64,000 nt of DNA from Haliea sp. (GCA_016704305.1 JADJAL010000065.1:1-64000), one strand, 5' to 3'. Shown: positions 53,366-60,836, numbered from the stretch's first letter. The notes: a model not told the origin generated them from the sequence alone. A program made the numbers and translations.

Positions 53366-54241
53366 ATGTCCTACCACACGCTGCGCTACGAAGTCGCCGA
53401 CAACATCCTTACGCTGACACTGAACCGCCCCGACAACCTCAATGCATTCACCGTCGAGATGGCGCATGAACTGATCGAAGCGTTCAACCGCGCCAGCAAT
53501 GACGACGACGTGCGCGCGATAGTGGTGACCGGCGCCGGGCGCGCGTTCTGCGCAGGCATGGACTTGTCCGTCGGCGGCAACGTCTTCGGTCTGAACGAGA
53601 GCCTGAACCCGACCATGGAAGACATGGAGAATCGGCTGGACGACCCGGAAATGATCGCCGGCGTGCGCGACACCGGCGGGCGCGTCACGCTGGCGATCTA
53701 CGACTGCAACAAACCGGTGATCGCCGCCATCAATGGAGCGGCCGTCGGCATCGGCGCCACCATGACCTGCGCGATGGACATACGCCTCGCCTCCGAACAC
53801 GCGCGCATCGGCTTCGTGTTCAACAAGATCGGCATCACGCCGGAGGCTTGCTCCAGCTGGTTCCTGCCGCGCATCGTGGGCATCGCACAGGCGCTGGAGT
53901 GGGTGTACAGCGCCGAGATATTGAAGCCCGAGCAAGCACTGGCGGGGCGCTTCGTCTCGGCGGTGGTACCGGCCGACCAATTGCTGGAAGAAGCCTACAA
54001 AATCGCGCGGCGCATCGCCCAACACAGCCCGGTGGCCATCGCCCTCACGCGGCAGATGATGTACCGCTGCTCGGCGCAGGCGCATCCCATCGAGGCGCAC
54101 AAGGTGGATTCACTCGCGATCTACTACGCCAGCCGCACTAGTGGCAAGGAAGGGGTGAAGTCCTTTCTGGAAAAGCGTGCGCCGGTGTTTGAAGACCGGA
54201 CCTCTGCCGATATGCCGCCTTTTTATCCCTGGTGGAAGTAG
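53366..54241 (+). CDS. Enoyl-CoA hydratase/isomerase (crotonase) family protein
   Basis: 291 residues of the crotonase superfamily. NRPDNLNAFTVEM is the N-terminal signature. GAGRAFCAGMDLSVGG forms the first oxyanion-hole half, and NGAAVGIGATMTCAMDIRLA with FVFNKIGITPEACSSWFLPR forms the second half and active site. The Glu pair of canonical hydratases is not clearly in place, so isomerase or another crotonase activity is possible. It follows the lipase-like gene by 36 nt and fits a lipid-degradation operon. It is the last chromosomal-type gene before the integron cassette array. Confidence 0.85.
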   Translation: MSYHTLRYEVADNILTLTLNRPDNLNAFTVEMAHELIEAFNRASNDDDVRAIVVTGAGRAFCAGMDLSVGGNVFGLNESLNPTMEDMENRLDDPEMIAGVRDTGGRVTLAIYDCNKPVIAAINGAAVGIGATMTCAMDIRLASEHARIGFVFNKIGITPEACSSWFLPRIVGIAQALEWVYSAEILKPEQALAGRFVSAVVPADQLLEEAYKIARRIAQHSPVAIALTRQMMYRCSAQAHPIEAHKVDSLAIYYASRTSGKEGVKSFLEKRAPVFEDRTSADMPPFYPWWK

Positions 54242-54369
54242 AGACTGCGCAATGCGGTGCACTCCTTTAAACGACGAAATCGCGTCACCGCACCCATAGT
54301 CTTCGAAGAACACGCACTGCGATCAGCCGCAAACCAAAACGACGCGATGTGGAGTGCTGCGCATAATAT

Positions 54370-54531
54370 ATGGATGGTGACTTACAGCGCAGCGGTCGCG
54401 CCGGGCGTGCACAGCTGAACTATCGAGAGGTGGCGGAGAGATGCGACGATGTGGATCTGCTTGTTGAATTGTTTCCAGATGTGGACATGTCTAGCAGTCA
54501 CCCATGGCTATATAAGCCTACACATGGCTAG
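54370..54531 (+). CDS. Small open frame of doubtful status between crotonase and cassette array
   Basis: A 53-codon frame (ATG 54370 to TAG 54531) contains NYREVAERCDDVDLLVELFP followed by DVDMSSSHPWLYK, which looks protein-like, but there is no clear ribosome-binding site. It occupies most of the 335-nt gap 54242-54576. The remainder is AT-richer, holds a perfect 10-bp palindrome TTGTCGACAA (about 54554-54563), and ends at the first cassette junction. No intI or clear attI was recognised there. Confidence 0.25.
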   Translation: MDGDLQRSGRAGRAQLNYREVAERCDDVDLLVELFPDVDMSSSHPWLYKPTHG

Positions 54532-54576
54532 ATATGGGCAGAATGTCTACACTTGTCGACAACATATACTTAGCTG

Positions 54577-54829
54577 TTCTGTGCTTTGATGATGAGACGA
54601 GCATGAATAGAGAATGTCATCGTTAAAACAGTGATCGTCTGCGGGCTACCGGGCCTCTTCTGGTGAGCCTCGGACAGGTGCTCGGGTCAGTCTGCATTCA
54701 GCTCGTCTTCCTGGTGAGAGTGCTGGCAATCTCAATACACAGTCATCCTGTGATTGCACAGAACAAGTACGGGCAATGCGCTCCCTTCGGTCGCCGGACC
54801 GCGCTACCGCGCGTCCGTTGCCGTAGGCG
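54577..54829 (+). mobile_element. Repeated cassette type A, copy 1 (253 bp)
   Basis: First unit of the array. It begins TTCTGTGCTTTGATGATGAG and ends with attC 54758-54835. It is nearly identical to copies 2 and 3. The small frame present in those copies is broken here: MNRECHR is followed by TAA after a base change and indel at about 54616-54627. A functional protein from this copy is therefore unlikely. Confidence 0.9.
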
Positions 54830-54835
54830 TTCTGT
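54758..54835 (+). repeat. attC site of cassette A copy 1
   Basis: Inverse core ACAGAAC at 54758, core GTTCTGT at 54829. The spacer contains self-complementary GGGCAATGCGCTCC..., CGGTCGCCGGACCG and CGCGCTACCGCGCG segments. Confidence 0.85.
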
Positions 54836-55082
54836 GCTTTGATGATGAGATGAGCATGAATAGAGAATGTCCTCGTTTAAACAGTGATCGTCTGCGGGCT
54901 ACCGGGCCTCTTCTGATGATCCTCGGCCAGGTGCTCGGGTCAGTGTCCATTCAGCTCGCCTTCCTGGTGAAAGTACTGGCAATCTCAATGCATAGTCGTC
55001 CTGCGGTTGCACAGAACAAGTACGGGCAATTCGCTCCCTTCGGTCGCCGGACCGCGCTACCGCGCGTCCGTTGCCGTAGGCG
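54830..55082 (+). mobile_element. Repeated cassette type A, copy 2 (253 bp)
   Basis: Directly follows copy 1 in tandem. An open frame from ATG 54850 encodes MSMNRECPRLNSDRLRATGP..., then a hydrophobic stretch ILGQVLGSVSIQLAFLVKVL. It runs straight through the attC into the next cassette, stopping at 55119. No Shine-Dalgarno site precedes the ATG. Because the frame is broken in copy 1 and continues into attC DNA, I regard coding as uncertain. The cassette may act as DNA or RNA rather than protein. Confidence 0.88.
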
Positions 55083-55088
55083 TTATGT
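55011..55088 (+). repeat. attC site of cassette A copy 2
   Basis: Inverse core ACAGAAC at 55011, core GTTATGT at 55082. Spacer nearly identical to that of copies 1 and 3. Confidence 0.85.
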
Positions 55089-55150
55089 TTCAAGTTCAGT
55101 CGCCTTAGCAGGCGTTTAGTATCCCATTAACAAAGTTCAAGGAGAATTTC

Positions 55151-55255
55151 ATGTCCAAAGGCCAAGATTCAAAAAAAGCGATTAAAAAGAAACCTGAAAA
55201 GACGATGAAAGAAAAACGCGAAGCTAAAAGGAAAAAAAAAGCCAAAAGAAAATAG
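55151..55255 (+). CDS. Lysine-rich 34-residue cassette protein
   Basis: The only credible gene in cassette B (55083-55381). A strong AAGGAGAATTTC ribosome-binding region precedes ATG 55151. The product is about half Lys plus Arg: MSKGQDSKKAIKKKPEKTMK, then KEKREAKRKKKAKRK in overlapping continuation, with no hydrophobic segment. It could bind nucleic acid or acidic surfaces, but no family is recognised with certainty. The good ribosome-binding site and central placement in the cassette support expression, provided transcription enters from outside. Confidence 0.7.
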   Translation: MSKGQDSKKAIKKKPEKTMKEKREAKRKKKAKRK

Positions 55256-55300
55256 CTGCTAGGTCTTAGTGAAAAGGCCATCAGTCCGTATGGAATCAAA

Positions 55301-55387
55301 ACATAACAAGGGCGGGCACAACCGCGCAACAAGTTGCGCTGGACTCGCTACACTGCGTTCCGCTCGCCTGTGCCGCCGGCGTTAAGT
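55301..55387 (+). repeat. attC site of cassette B
   Basis: Inverse core ACATAAC at 55301, matching the cassette start GTTATGT; core GTTAAGT at 55381. The spacer (GGGCACAACCGCGCAACAAG... ACTCGCTACACTGCG) recurs nearly unchanged at the ends of cassettes C and E. Confidence 0.9.
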
Positions 55388-55393
55388 GGTCAC

Positions 55394-55651
55394 ATGAGCG
55401 CCCTAGGACGATTACTTGAATCATACGAAGAAGATGAAGTTCTTCGTTTAACGTTCTCCGATGGGGCAGAATTCGAGTATCGGAAATTCGAGGTTGTCGA
55501 TGAGACGATCTATCAAGATGATTCTTATGTTCTGGGAGAGCTTCTACAGCCGGGAAAAAAGACGAGTTTCGTCGAATTTCAGGTACATGAAATCGTGAGA
55601 GTAAAGCATGTTAAGTCCAACACTACTATTTATGAGCGGTCTCCAGGTTAG
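55394..55651 (+). CDS. Small cassette protein of unknown function (85 residues)
   Basis: Gene of cassette C (55382-55732), starting MSALGRLLESYEEDEVLRLT. It is acidic and predicted to be mostly beta-strand, with FSDGAEFEYRKFEVVDETIY and FVEFQVHEIVRVKHV. There is no signal peptide or membrane helix. The short N-terminal amphipathic part and alternating beta pattern could be a small beta-barrel domain. I do not recognise a family. The ATG lies 12 nt into the cassette and the stop only 3 nt before the attC, a typical compact cassette layout. Confidence 0.75.
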   Translation: MSALGRLLESYEEDEVLRLTFSDGAEFEYRKFEVVDETIYQDDSYVLGELLQPGKKTSFVEFQVHEIVRVKHVKSNTTIYERSPG

Positions 55652-55653
55652 CC

Positions 55654-55738
55654 ACTTAACAAGGCCGGCCACGCCGCGCACTTCGTGCGCTGGACTCGCT
55701 ACACTGCGTTCCGCTCGCCCGTGCCGGCGGCGTTATGC
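55654..55738 (+). repeat. attC site of cassette C
   Basis: Inverse core ACTTAAC at 55654 matches the cassette start GTTAAGT; core GTTATGC at 55732. Spacer shares the CTGGACTCGCTACACTGCG block with cassettes B and E. Confidence 0.9.
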
Positions 55739-56250
55739 AGCAACCTAGCACCGTGCCAAGCTCGTACGAGAGGCGTCGCTTTGGACGGCTGTGTTCGCGC
55801 TTCTCTTCAATGAGGAAGAAGTATCTAGCAATGGCTCTATCTCATGGAATGGCGATCAACTTGGAGGCACCGGACCTTGCGGCACTTTACCGGTTGGTAC
55901 GTTTCCGGAAGCCTGGTTGGGAACAAGAGGCGACTCAAAATGCGCGCCAAGGCATGGAAGAAATTCGCTCTGCACTAGCCTATTCTTTCGCCACGCTCGC
56001 GGGAATCACCGTGGTCTCCGTTCTCACACTCTCCATTGCTGGCAGTATCTCTCCAGATCTTCCAGTTTCATGGGCGAAAGTGCTCAGTGCCAGTGGCGCC
56101 TTTTTTGCAGCCTGGGCAACGTTGTTCGCGCTCGGGGGCATTTGGCGAAGCTGGGACGGGGTGGCTCTGCACGAACTCGTGCATCCAAAACTATTCAAGC
56201 TGCTGTTCTTGCCTGGAACACTCCTCGCAATGCTTGGTCAATTGTGGTGA
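55735..56250 (+). CDS. Two-helix membrane protein of unknown function, cassette D
   Basis: 171 residues. The ATG lies inside the attC core (GTTATGC), so the start codon is created by cassette joining, though ATGs at 55810 or 55831 are alternatives. A soluble basic N-terminal part ends near WEQEATQNARQGMEEIRSAL. Two hydrophobic segments follow: YSFATLAGITVVSVLTLSIA and AFFAAWATLFALGGIW. The C-terminal LHELVHPKLFKLLFLPGTLL may be a third. No recognised family. An inner-membrane location is expected. It could be a small effector or transport component; nothing in the sequence decides. Confidence 0.65.
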   Translation: MQQPSTVPSSYERRRFGRLCSRFSSMRKKYLAMALSHGMAINLEAPDLAALYRLVRFRKPGWEQEATQNARQGMEEIRSALAYSFATLAGITVVSVLTLSIAGSISPDLPVSWAKVLSASGAFFAAWATLFALGGIWRSWDGVALHELVHPKLFKLLFLPGTLLAMLGQLW

Positions 56251-56254
56251 AGCT

Positions 56255-56345
56255 GCATAACATGTCAGTTAACGCGGACGCCATGCGGCGCCCGGCCGCT
56301 TGCGCGGCCAGTTGCCGCAAAGTGTCGGTTACCTTCACGTAATGC
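56255..56345 (+). repeat. attC-like site of cassette D (imperfect right core)
   Basis: Inverse core GCATAAC at 56255 matches the cassette start GTTATGC. The spacer has CCGGCCGCTTGCGCGGCC, which can fold. The best right core is GTAATGC at 56339, one base off GTTATGC, while a GTTACC at 56328 is an alternative boundary. The site has probably mutated since insertion. Confidence 0.65.
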
Positions 56346-56358
56346 GTAAGGAAGCGTA

Positions 56359-56749
56359 ATGCTGAACCCAGGAAAATGGTGAATTTCTTGTGCTGGCCGA
56401 ACTTTTGAAGATGGACATCGAAGCCTATCAGGCGGTCAAGATTAACCAAGAAGATTATGATATCACCGTGGTTCGCAGTGTATCCGAAGTAATTCGTATC
56501 CAAGTAAAAACTACTGAATTACAGAATAGTTCGACCAATAATGCTATCTCAAACGTAGACAAGAACTACGATATTCTTGTAATCGTCATTGTTGAGCCAT
56601 CAAACGTCCGTATGTTTGTCCTTACCAAGGACGAAGTTTTACGTGTGAAGACAAGTGGAAACCAGATTTACACCACAGAAAAGCCGTCCGGAACGGTCGG
56701 TATTCGCCAAAATCTGATTCAGTATGAGAATCAATGGCAGAAGATTTGA
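56359..56749 (+). CDS. PD-(D/E)XK-like nuclease-fold protein, cassette E (frameshifted at start)
   Basis: ATG 56359 has an AAGGAAG ribosome-binding site and begins MLNPG. Dropping one A from a run of four near 56370 joins it to GEFLVLAELLKMDIEAYQAV, which the present frame only enters after a stop (remaining open frame 56390-56749). The core is NQEDYDITVVRSVSEVIRIQ followed by VKTTELQ. The order GE...D...xVK fits the PD-(D/E)XK endonuclease fold, with Asp in EDYDI and Lys in QVKT. Such small proteins act as holding-fold nucleases or restriction components. The product is about 129 residues if repaired. A DNA-processing or defence role is inferred. Confidence 0.6.
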
Positions 56750-56753
56750 ATAA

Positions 56754-56840
56754 GCATAACAAGGCCGGGCACAACCGCGCAACAAGTTGCGCTGGACTCG
56801 CTACACTGCGTTTCGCTCGCCTGTGCCGGCGGCGTTCTGT
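56754..56840 (+). repeat. attC site of cassette E
   Basis: Inverse core GCATAAC at 56754, core GTTCTGT at 56834. Spacer almost identical to that of cassette B. Confidence 0.88.
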
Positions 56841-57087
56841 GCTTTGATGATGAGATGAGCATGAATAGAGAATGTCCTCGTTTAAACACTGATCGTCTGC
56901 GGGCTTCCGGGCCTCTTCTGATGATCCTCGGCCAGGCACTCGGGTCAGTCTCCATTCAGCTCGCCTTCCTGGTGAAAGTGCTGGCAATCTCAATGCATAG
57001 TCGTCCTGTGGTTGCACAGAACAAGTACGGGCAATGCGCTCCCTTCGGTCGCCGGACCGCCCTACCGGGCGTCCGTTGCCGTAGGCG
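56835..57087 (+). mobile_element. Repeated cassette type A, copy 3 (253 bp)
   Basis: Same length as copies 1 and 2 and differing by only a few bases. It lies between cassettes E and F. The open frame from ATG 56855 (MSMNRECPRLNTDRLRASGP...) ends at 57091 exactly where the next cassette joins, so its stop depends on the neighbour. Confidence 0.9.
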
Positions 57088-57093
57088 TTAACC
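57016..57093 (+). repeat. attC site of cassette A copy 3
   Basis: Inverse core ACAGAAC at 57016, core GTTAACC at 57087. Confidence 0.88.
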
Positions 57094-57102
57094 ATACAAA
57101 TC

Positions 57103-57564
57103 ATGACCGACGAAGAATTCGACATTTTTGTAGAAGAAGCAATGGCGGAGCTGGACCAAAAGCGTCAAATGCTTACTGAATCTTATGGTCTCGGCACCCA
57201 TAGTAATTTTGTGGTGGAGTACGAAAATAATTTACTAACATTCTTCGAAAATGAAAGGCCGATCGTGGTTGCGAAAATACTTCCGGTCGCATCCCATATT
57301 CCAGAAATGGAAAATCTAAAGTGGTTTTGGGCAAACGAAAATTTGCCAGAGTCTGTTAGAGAGCATAGTAGCGCTGTCAAAATGCTATACGACCAAACAG
57401 GTTATGATGTATTCAACGACCCACATATAGCATGCGATGAAGGCATGGCCTGGGAAATCGCGGCAATGGCATGTAAGTGCCTAAATGCCCAGGGAGTGTA
57501 TCGTATCCCTCACGGCAATATGCATTCTTATGTTTTGCTTCTATCGGTACAAAAACATGGTTAA
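57103..57564 (+). CDS. DUF6882-like cassette protein
   Basis: 153 residues in cassette F (57088-57609). It begins MTDEEFDIFVEEAMAELDQK, then QMLTESYGLGTHSNFVVEYE and ENLKWFWANENLPESVREHS, and ends with MAWEIAAMACKCLNAQGVYR and IPHG. A W-rich core with ...TGYDVF..... DEGMAWE recalls the DUF6882 family, proteins of unknown function common in cassettes and near toxin systems. That match is from memory and not firm. It is cytoplasmic and acidic, with no catalytic motif recognised. The ATG lies 15 nt inside the cassette. Confidence 0.65.
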   Translation: MTDEEFDIFVEEAMAELDQKRQMLTESYGLGTHSNFVVEYENNLLTFFENERPIVVAKILPVASHIPEMENLKWFWANENLPESVREHSSAVKMLYDQTGYDVFNDPHIACDEGMAWEIAAMACKCLNAQGVYRIPHGNMHSYVLLLSVQKHG

Positions 57565-57615
57565 CAAGGCGCGCCAGAGCGGACGGCTTCGCCGCCGCTG
57601 CGCTATGCGTTAGGC
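57559..57615 (+). repeat. attC site of cassette F (short type)
   Basis: Inverse core GGTTAAC at 57559 matches the cassette start GTTAACC; core GTTAGGC at 57609. A 57-bp compact attC with the hairpin GGACGGCTTCGCCGCC. Confidence 0.92.
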
Positions 57616-57637
57616 AATCAAGTCGGAGAAGTGAAGT

Positions 57638-57958
57638 ATGGAAGTAAAAGAATTCGTTGCTGAAACATTACGGCAGGCAACCGAAGCTATCTTGGAGAAT
57701 CAATCTACATTCCAAAATGGTCGTCCTAATATTGAAGAATTGAAAAAACTGAACATGTTCTCCCATGGTCGTGGTTGGGTTACTTATGTAGATTTTGATA
57801 TTGCAGTTACCGAAAGTTCATCTAAAGAAGGCGGTGCAAAATTGAGTGTGGCTGGCGTGGGAAAACTGGGAGGCGACCTTTCATCTGGAACCGAAGTGGC
57901 TAGTCGGGTGAAGTTTCGTGTACCCATACAAATAAACGATCGAACCTCAGGTGCCTAA
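57638..57958 (+). CDS. Small cassette protein resembling trypsin-co-occurring domain proteins
   Basis: 106 residues in cassette G (57610-58018), with a GGAGAAGTGAAGT stretch as ribosome-binding region. It begins MEVKEFVAETLRQATEAILE. The second half, VTYVDFDIAVTESSSKEGGA and GVGKLGGDLSSGTEVASRVK followed by FRVPIQI, has the beta-rich pattern of the so-called trypco domains, short modules found near proteases in conflict systems. This resemblance is an impression only. No protease is in the cassette. It is cytoplasmic. Confidence 0.6.
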   Translation: MEVKEFVAETLRQATEAILENQSTFQNGRPNIEELKKLNMFSHGRGWVTYVDFDIAVTESSSKEGGAKLSVAGVGKLGGDLSSGTEVASRVKFRVPIQINDRTSGA

Positions 57959-58024
57959 CAAGGCAAGCCACCCGGACGCCAAAACCGCTGCGCGGTTTCG
58001 CCGCCGGTGCTTTAGGCGTTCTGT
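57953..58024 (+). repeat. attC site of cassette G
   Basis: Inverse core GCCTAAC at 57953 matches the cassette start GTTAGGC; core GTTCTGT at 58018. Hairpin around AAAACCGCTGCGCGGTTT. Confidence 0.92.
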
Positions 58025-58283
58025 GTCTTGATGATGAGATGAGCATGAATAGGGAAGTTCCTCGTTTAAGCAGTGATCGTCTGCGGGCTACCGGGCCTCT
58101 TCGGAAGATCCTTGGCCAAACGTTCTGGCCAGCGTCCATTCGGTTCGGCTTACCGCTTAACCTGCAGGCAACTTTCCTGCATGGTCGTGTAGTTGCACAG
58201 AACAAGTTGCTCAAATTCGTTCCGGCCCTTCGGGCCTCCACCGGACAGCCAAACCTGCGGTTTGTCTGCCGTTTAGCAAGGCG
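58019..58283 (+). mobile_element. Repeated cassette type A, copy 4 (diverged, 265 bp)
   Basis: The first about 90 bp are nearly identical to the other copies, then it diverges; the ACAGAACAAG inverse core is kept. The frame from ATG 58039 reads MSMNREVPRLSSDRLRATGP..., then RKILGQTFWPASIRFGLPLN, and stops at 58287. Many changes against copy 2 alter the residue rather than being silent, which does not support purifying selection on the peptide. Confidence 0.85.
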
Positions 58284-58289
58284 TTAAGC
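58197..58289 (+). repeat. attC site of cassette A copy 4
   Basis: Inverse core ACAGAAC at 58197 matches the cassette start GTTCTGT; core GTTAAGC at 58283. The spacer is different from copies 1-3, with GGCCCTTCGGGCC and CAAACCTGCGGTTTG hairpins. Confidence 0.9.
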
Positions 58290-58302
58290 ATCAAGGAAAG
58301 TA

Positions 58303-58506
58303 ATGGATCAATTTCTATTCTCAATAATTCAAAATCTGGTCATAGTGATCTTGGTGGGTTACCCCCTCTACCGCATGTTTAAGAAAGCAGGTATCAATAG
58401 GAAGTATTGGTTCGCCATTTTTTTACCCTATTCCATCGGTATTGTCGTAGTAGTACTGTTGCTAGCTTTCTTCCCGTGGTCCACACAGGAGAAAGCAGGT
58501 GATTGA
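58303..58506 (+). CDS. Small membrane protein, first gene of cassette H (67 residues)
   Basis: Begins MDQFLFSIIQNLVIVILVGY with a CAAGGAAAG ribosome-binding site. The first helix is FSIIQNLVIVILVGYPLY. A short basic loop RMFKKAGINRKYW precedes a second helix FAIFLPYSIGIVVVVLLLAF, and the tail is short and polar. Two-helix proteins of this size occur as small integral membrane regulators or toxins; the pattern alone does not decide. A second small frame follows 13 nt later in the same cassette. Confidence 0.7.
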   Translation: MDQFLFSIIQNLVIVILVGYPLYRMFKKAGINRKYWFAIFLPYSIGIVVVVLLLAFFPWSTQEKAGD

Positions 58507-58519
58507 GCAATTATCTACT

Positions 58520-58694
58520 ATGTCCGCAACAGAATATATTCTCATCATAGTATCATACTGGCCTTGCTTGGTGTGTTCGGTCAAATTCTTAAAAAGCTGG
58601 TTACTCTCGGTTTTGGGATTTACTCCTTATAGTTCCAGGGTTGAACATAATACTAGTTTGGGTCTTTTTCATTTCTAAATTGGCCATCGATTGA
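58520..58694 (+). CDS. Second small membrane protein in cassette H (frameshifted)
   Basis: From ATG 58520 the frame reads MSATEYILIIVS, then after a shift near 58552 ILALLGVFGQILKKLVTLGF and GIYSL, and after another shift near 58630 IVPGLNIILVWVFFISKLAI with stop TGA 58692-58694. Two hydrophobic segments result. The pieces join smoothly but need two indels, so this may be a damaged gene or a reading accident. It occupies the otherwise empty second half of the cassette. Confidence 0.4.
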
Positions 58695-58698
58695 AAAT

Positions 58699-58780
58699 GC
58701 TTAACAAGTACCGGCTGTTCGCCCCTATGGGGCCGGACGTAAAAACCGCGGTTCGCTCGCCGGTGCCGGCAGCGTTACGT
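58699..58780 (+). repeat. attC site of cassette H
   Basis: Inverse core GCTTAAC at 58699 matches the cassette start GTTAAGC; core GTTACGT at 58774. CCCCTATGGGG hairpin in the spacer. Confidence 0.92.
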
Positions 58781-58794
58781 GTACTAGGATAATC

Positions 58795-59798
58795 ATGGAA
58801 GTATCTGCGGAAGAAGAAATAAATCAGATTGAAGTCGGAAAACCTCACGTAGTTATTTTGGGAGCTGGTGCAAGCTACGCAGCTTGTCCTGATGGGGATA
58901 GAAATGGTCGCAAACTGCCCTAATGAGTAACTTCGTTGAAACACTGGGTTTTGAGGATTTAATAGCTCGAACAGGCTTATCTTTTTCCTCTACCAATTTC
59001 GAGGATATATACACGCAGATTCATCAAAATCCGAAACTAAGTAACATCAGAGAAGAGTTAGAAAAAGTAGTCTATGACTATTTTAAAGGGATGGAGCTGC
59101 CTGATGAGCCAACGATTTACGACCATTTAGTATTGTCACTTCGCAATAAGGACTTTATCGCTACCTTTAATTGGGATCCTTTTTTAGTTCAGGCAATTCG
59201 TAGGAATGGTCAACGCTTCAAAATGCCGAGAACGTTATTCCTTCACGGAAATGTAGAGGTGGGATATTGCCAGGATGGCCACATGATGGGTAATAACGGC
59301 GGTCATTGCCATCATTGTGGAGAGCCGTTGACACGCACACAATTACTTTATCCTGTAGGAGAGAAAAACTATCACTTAGATGAGTTTATATCCCGACAGT
59401 GGGCAACGATGGCCGATCTGTTAAAGCACGCTTTTATGGTAAGCATATTTGGGTACGGTGCTCCAACATCAGACGCTAGTGCAATAGCTCTGTTAAAAGA
59501 TGCTTGGGTTAGTGTGGGTGAGAGGAATATGGAAGAGTTCGAGATTATCGACGTCAGAAACGAAGATGACCTGCGCGAAACGTGGTCGCGATTTATACAC
59601 TCACATCATTATCGGGTGGAAAATAATTTTTATAACTCATGGATAGCAAATCATCCAAGACGTACGGGCGAGGCATATTTAAATCAATTCTTAAAGGCAC
59701 AGTTCATCGAGAATAATCCCCTACCAAAAGATGCGAACTTTGAAGAGTTATGGTCTTGGTATGACAGATTGCAGGAAGTAGAGAATGCGCACACGTAA
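58795..59798 (+). CDS. SIR2-like NAD-binding protein, candidate defence effector (one frameshift)
   Basis: Gene of cassette I (58775-59861). ATG 58795 leads to KPHVVILGAGASYAACPDGD, where GAGAS is the NAD-binding loop of SIR2-like domains. A CCC/CCCC ambiguity near 58918 introduces a stop; with one added C the frame continues LPLMSNFVETLGFEDLIART to 59798, about 334 residues. IATFNWDPFLVQAI (the T.N.D motif) and LFLHGNVEVGY (catalytic His region) are in the right order. A zinc-ribbon pair, CQDGH and CHHCGEP, lies after them, as in several SIR2-like antiphage proteins that deplete NAD. No partner TIR or Argonaute gene is adjacent. The defence role is inferred. Confidence 0.72.
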
Positions 59799-59867
59799 CA
59801 AGTCAATTAACTTCGCGCCTTCGGCGCCGGACGCAGCAAAGCTGCGCCGGTTATTGAGGCGTTAGGG
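59793..59867 (+). repeat. attC site of cassette I
   Basis: Inverse core ACGTAAC at 59793 matches the cassette start GTTACGT; core GTTAGGG at 59861. GCGCCTTCGGCGCC hairpin. Confidence 0.92.
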
Positions 59868-59880
59868 CAAAGGAGAAATC

Positions 59881-60720
59881 GTGCTCACGAAGGAAGCAAT
59901 AATTGCAACCACGCATCGAGATAGTGAAGGCGATAAATTAGCTCTGGAAGCTTTATACAGCCTTGTTGATGGTATTCGTTCATCGTATATACCTATTTGG
60001 GACGAGCATGATCCTCGAAAGCCACCGCTAGGTCGTATTGCGTCTGCAGAGGTGCGTGAAAGAAATGATGGTGAATACGAAGTCTTTGCCATATTGGAGA
60101 TTTTTGATGGTTCTGAGCCTGATCGATACTCTGGAGAACGAGAACATATCCGAGAGAAGCCGTTGGATGTAGGGCAGATTGTTGTAAGCCCTGATCGGAC
60201 GTTTATGTCTAAAGAAGATTTGGATGATATTAATGTGCTCGCTAAATTGCTTGGCACTAGTCCAATCGAGTCAGTTAAAAAAGCGATGGACCCACTTTCG
60301 ATCCTTCAGCTAACCGCTGCTTTTGTGGCTGGAGGGGTCGCCAGCGGTTTTTTAGGTAAGCTTGGGTCAGACGCAGCAGACGCGCTTAAAGAGAAAATAA
60401 AAAGAATAATGAGGCGCGCAGAAGAACGTACCTCTGAACGAGTTTTTAGACTTGTTCTTCAACTTGAAAAAGACGGGTATTCTATCGAGGCAGATATCTT
60501 TATAACTAATCCCACGGATGAAGATATTGATAGCCTTTTTAGTTCCGGATTGTCTGAAACAGATAAGCAAATTCCAAAGCTGATGAATTTTGGTAAGCAG
60601 CTAAGCAAACTAACATTTGAGTATAAAGATAATAATCTTCAGTTAAAGTTTGGTGTGAGGAAGGATTGCGTACCAGTAATAATTAAGGTTGAAGATACGC
60701 AGAATGAGACCAAGCCCTAA
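59881..60720 (+). CDS. Cassette J protein of unknown function (279 residues)
   Basis: Starts with GTG 59881 after AAAGGAGAAATC. An N-terminal globular part (EALYSLVDGIRSSYIPIWDE, then EVFAILEIFDGSEPDRYSGE) is followed by a glycine-rich hydrophobic segment AAFVAGGVASGFLGKLGSDA near residue 150. A charged helix KEKIKRIMRRAEERTSERVF and a C-terminal beta-rich part complete it. The single hydrophobic helix between two soluble parts resembles membrane-inserting effectors, but no family is recognised. The composition is AT-rich, and it is the second-longest product in the array. Confidence 0.7.
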   Translation: MLTKEAIIATTHRDSEGDKLALEALYSLVDGIRSSYIPIWDEHDPRKPPLGRIASAEVRERNDGEYEVFAILEIFDGSEPDRYSGEREHIREKPLDVGQIVVSPDRTFMSKEDLDDINVLAKLLGTSPIESVKKAMDPLSILQLTAAFVAGGVASGFLGKLGSDAADALKEKIKRIMRRAEERTSERVFRLVLQLEKDGYSIEADIFITNPTDEDIDSLFSSGLSETDKQIPKLMNFGKQLSKLTFEYKDNNLQLKFGVRKDCVPVIIKVEDTQNETKP

Positions 60721-60804
60721 CAAGGCAAGCCACAGCGGCCCACTAGAGGCATGGCCTAAAAAGCAGGCCATGCCTCTGGCGGCCGCGTGCTTGCGGCGTT
60801 ATGC
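60715..60804 (+). repeat. attC site of cassette J with a long palindrome
   Basis: Inverse core CCCTAAC at 60715 matches the cassette start GTTAGGG; core GTTATGC at 60798. The spacer has CCAGAGGCATGGCCT-type arms: AGAGGCATGGCCT pairs with AGGCCATGCCTCT around AAAAAGC, a 13-bp stem. Confidence 0.93.
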
Positions 60805-60836
60805 ACTGAAAGTCGTAATCCTCACGAGGTATTTTG

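Noticed and set aside
54242..54576. Integrase gene or attI site at the left end of the cassette array
   Set aside because: No tyrosine-recombinase motif is seen on either strand. The palindrome TTGTCGACAA alone does not define an attI.
56622..57125. Minus-strand frame through cassette A copy 3, with similar frames in other copies
   Set aside because: It crosses the attC site and cassette boundaries, and its repetition simply reflects the duplicated DNA.
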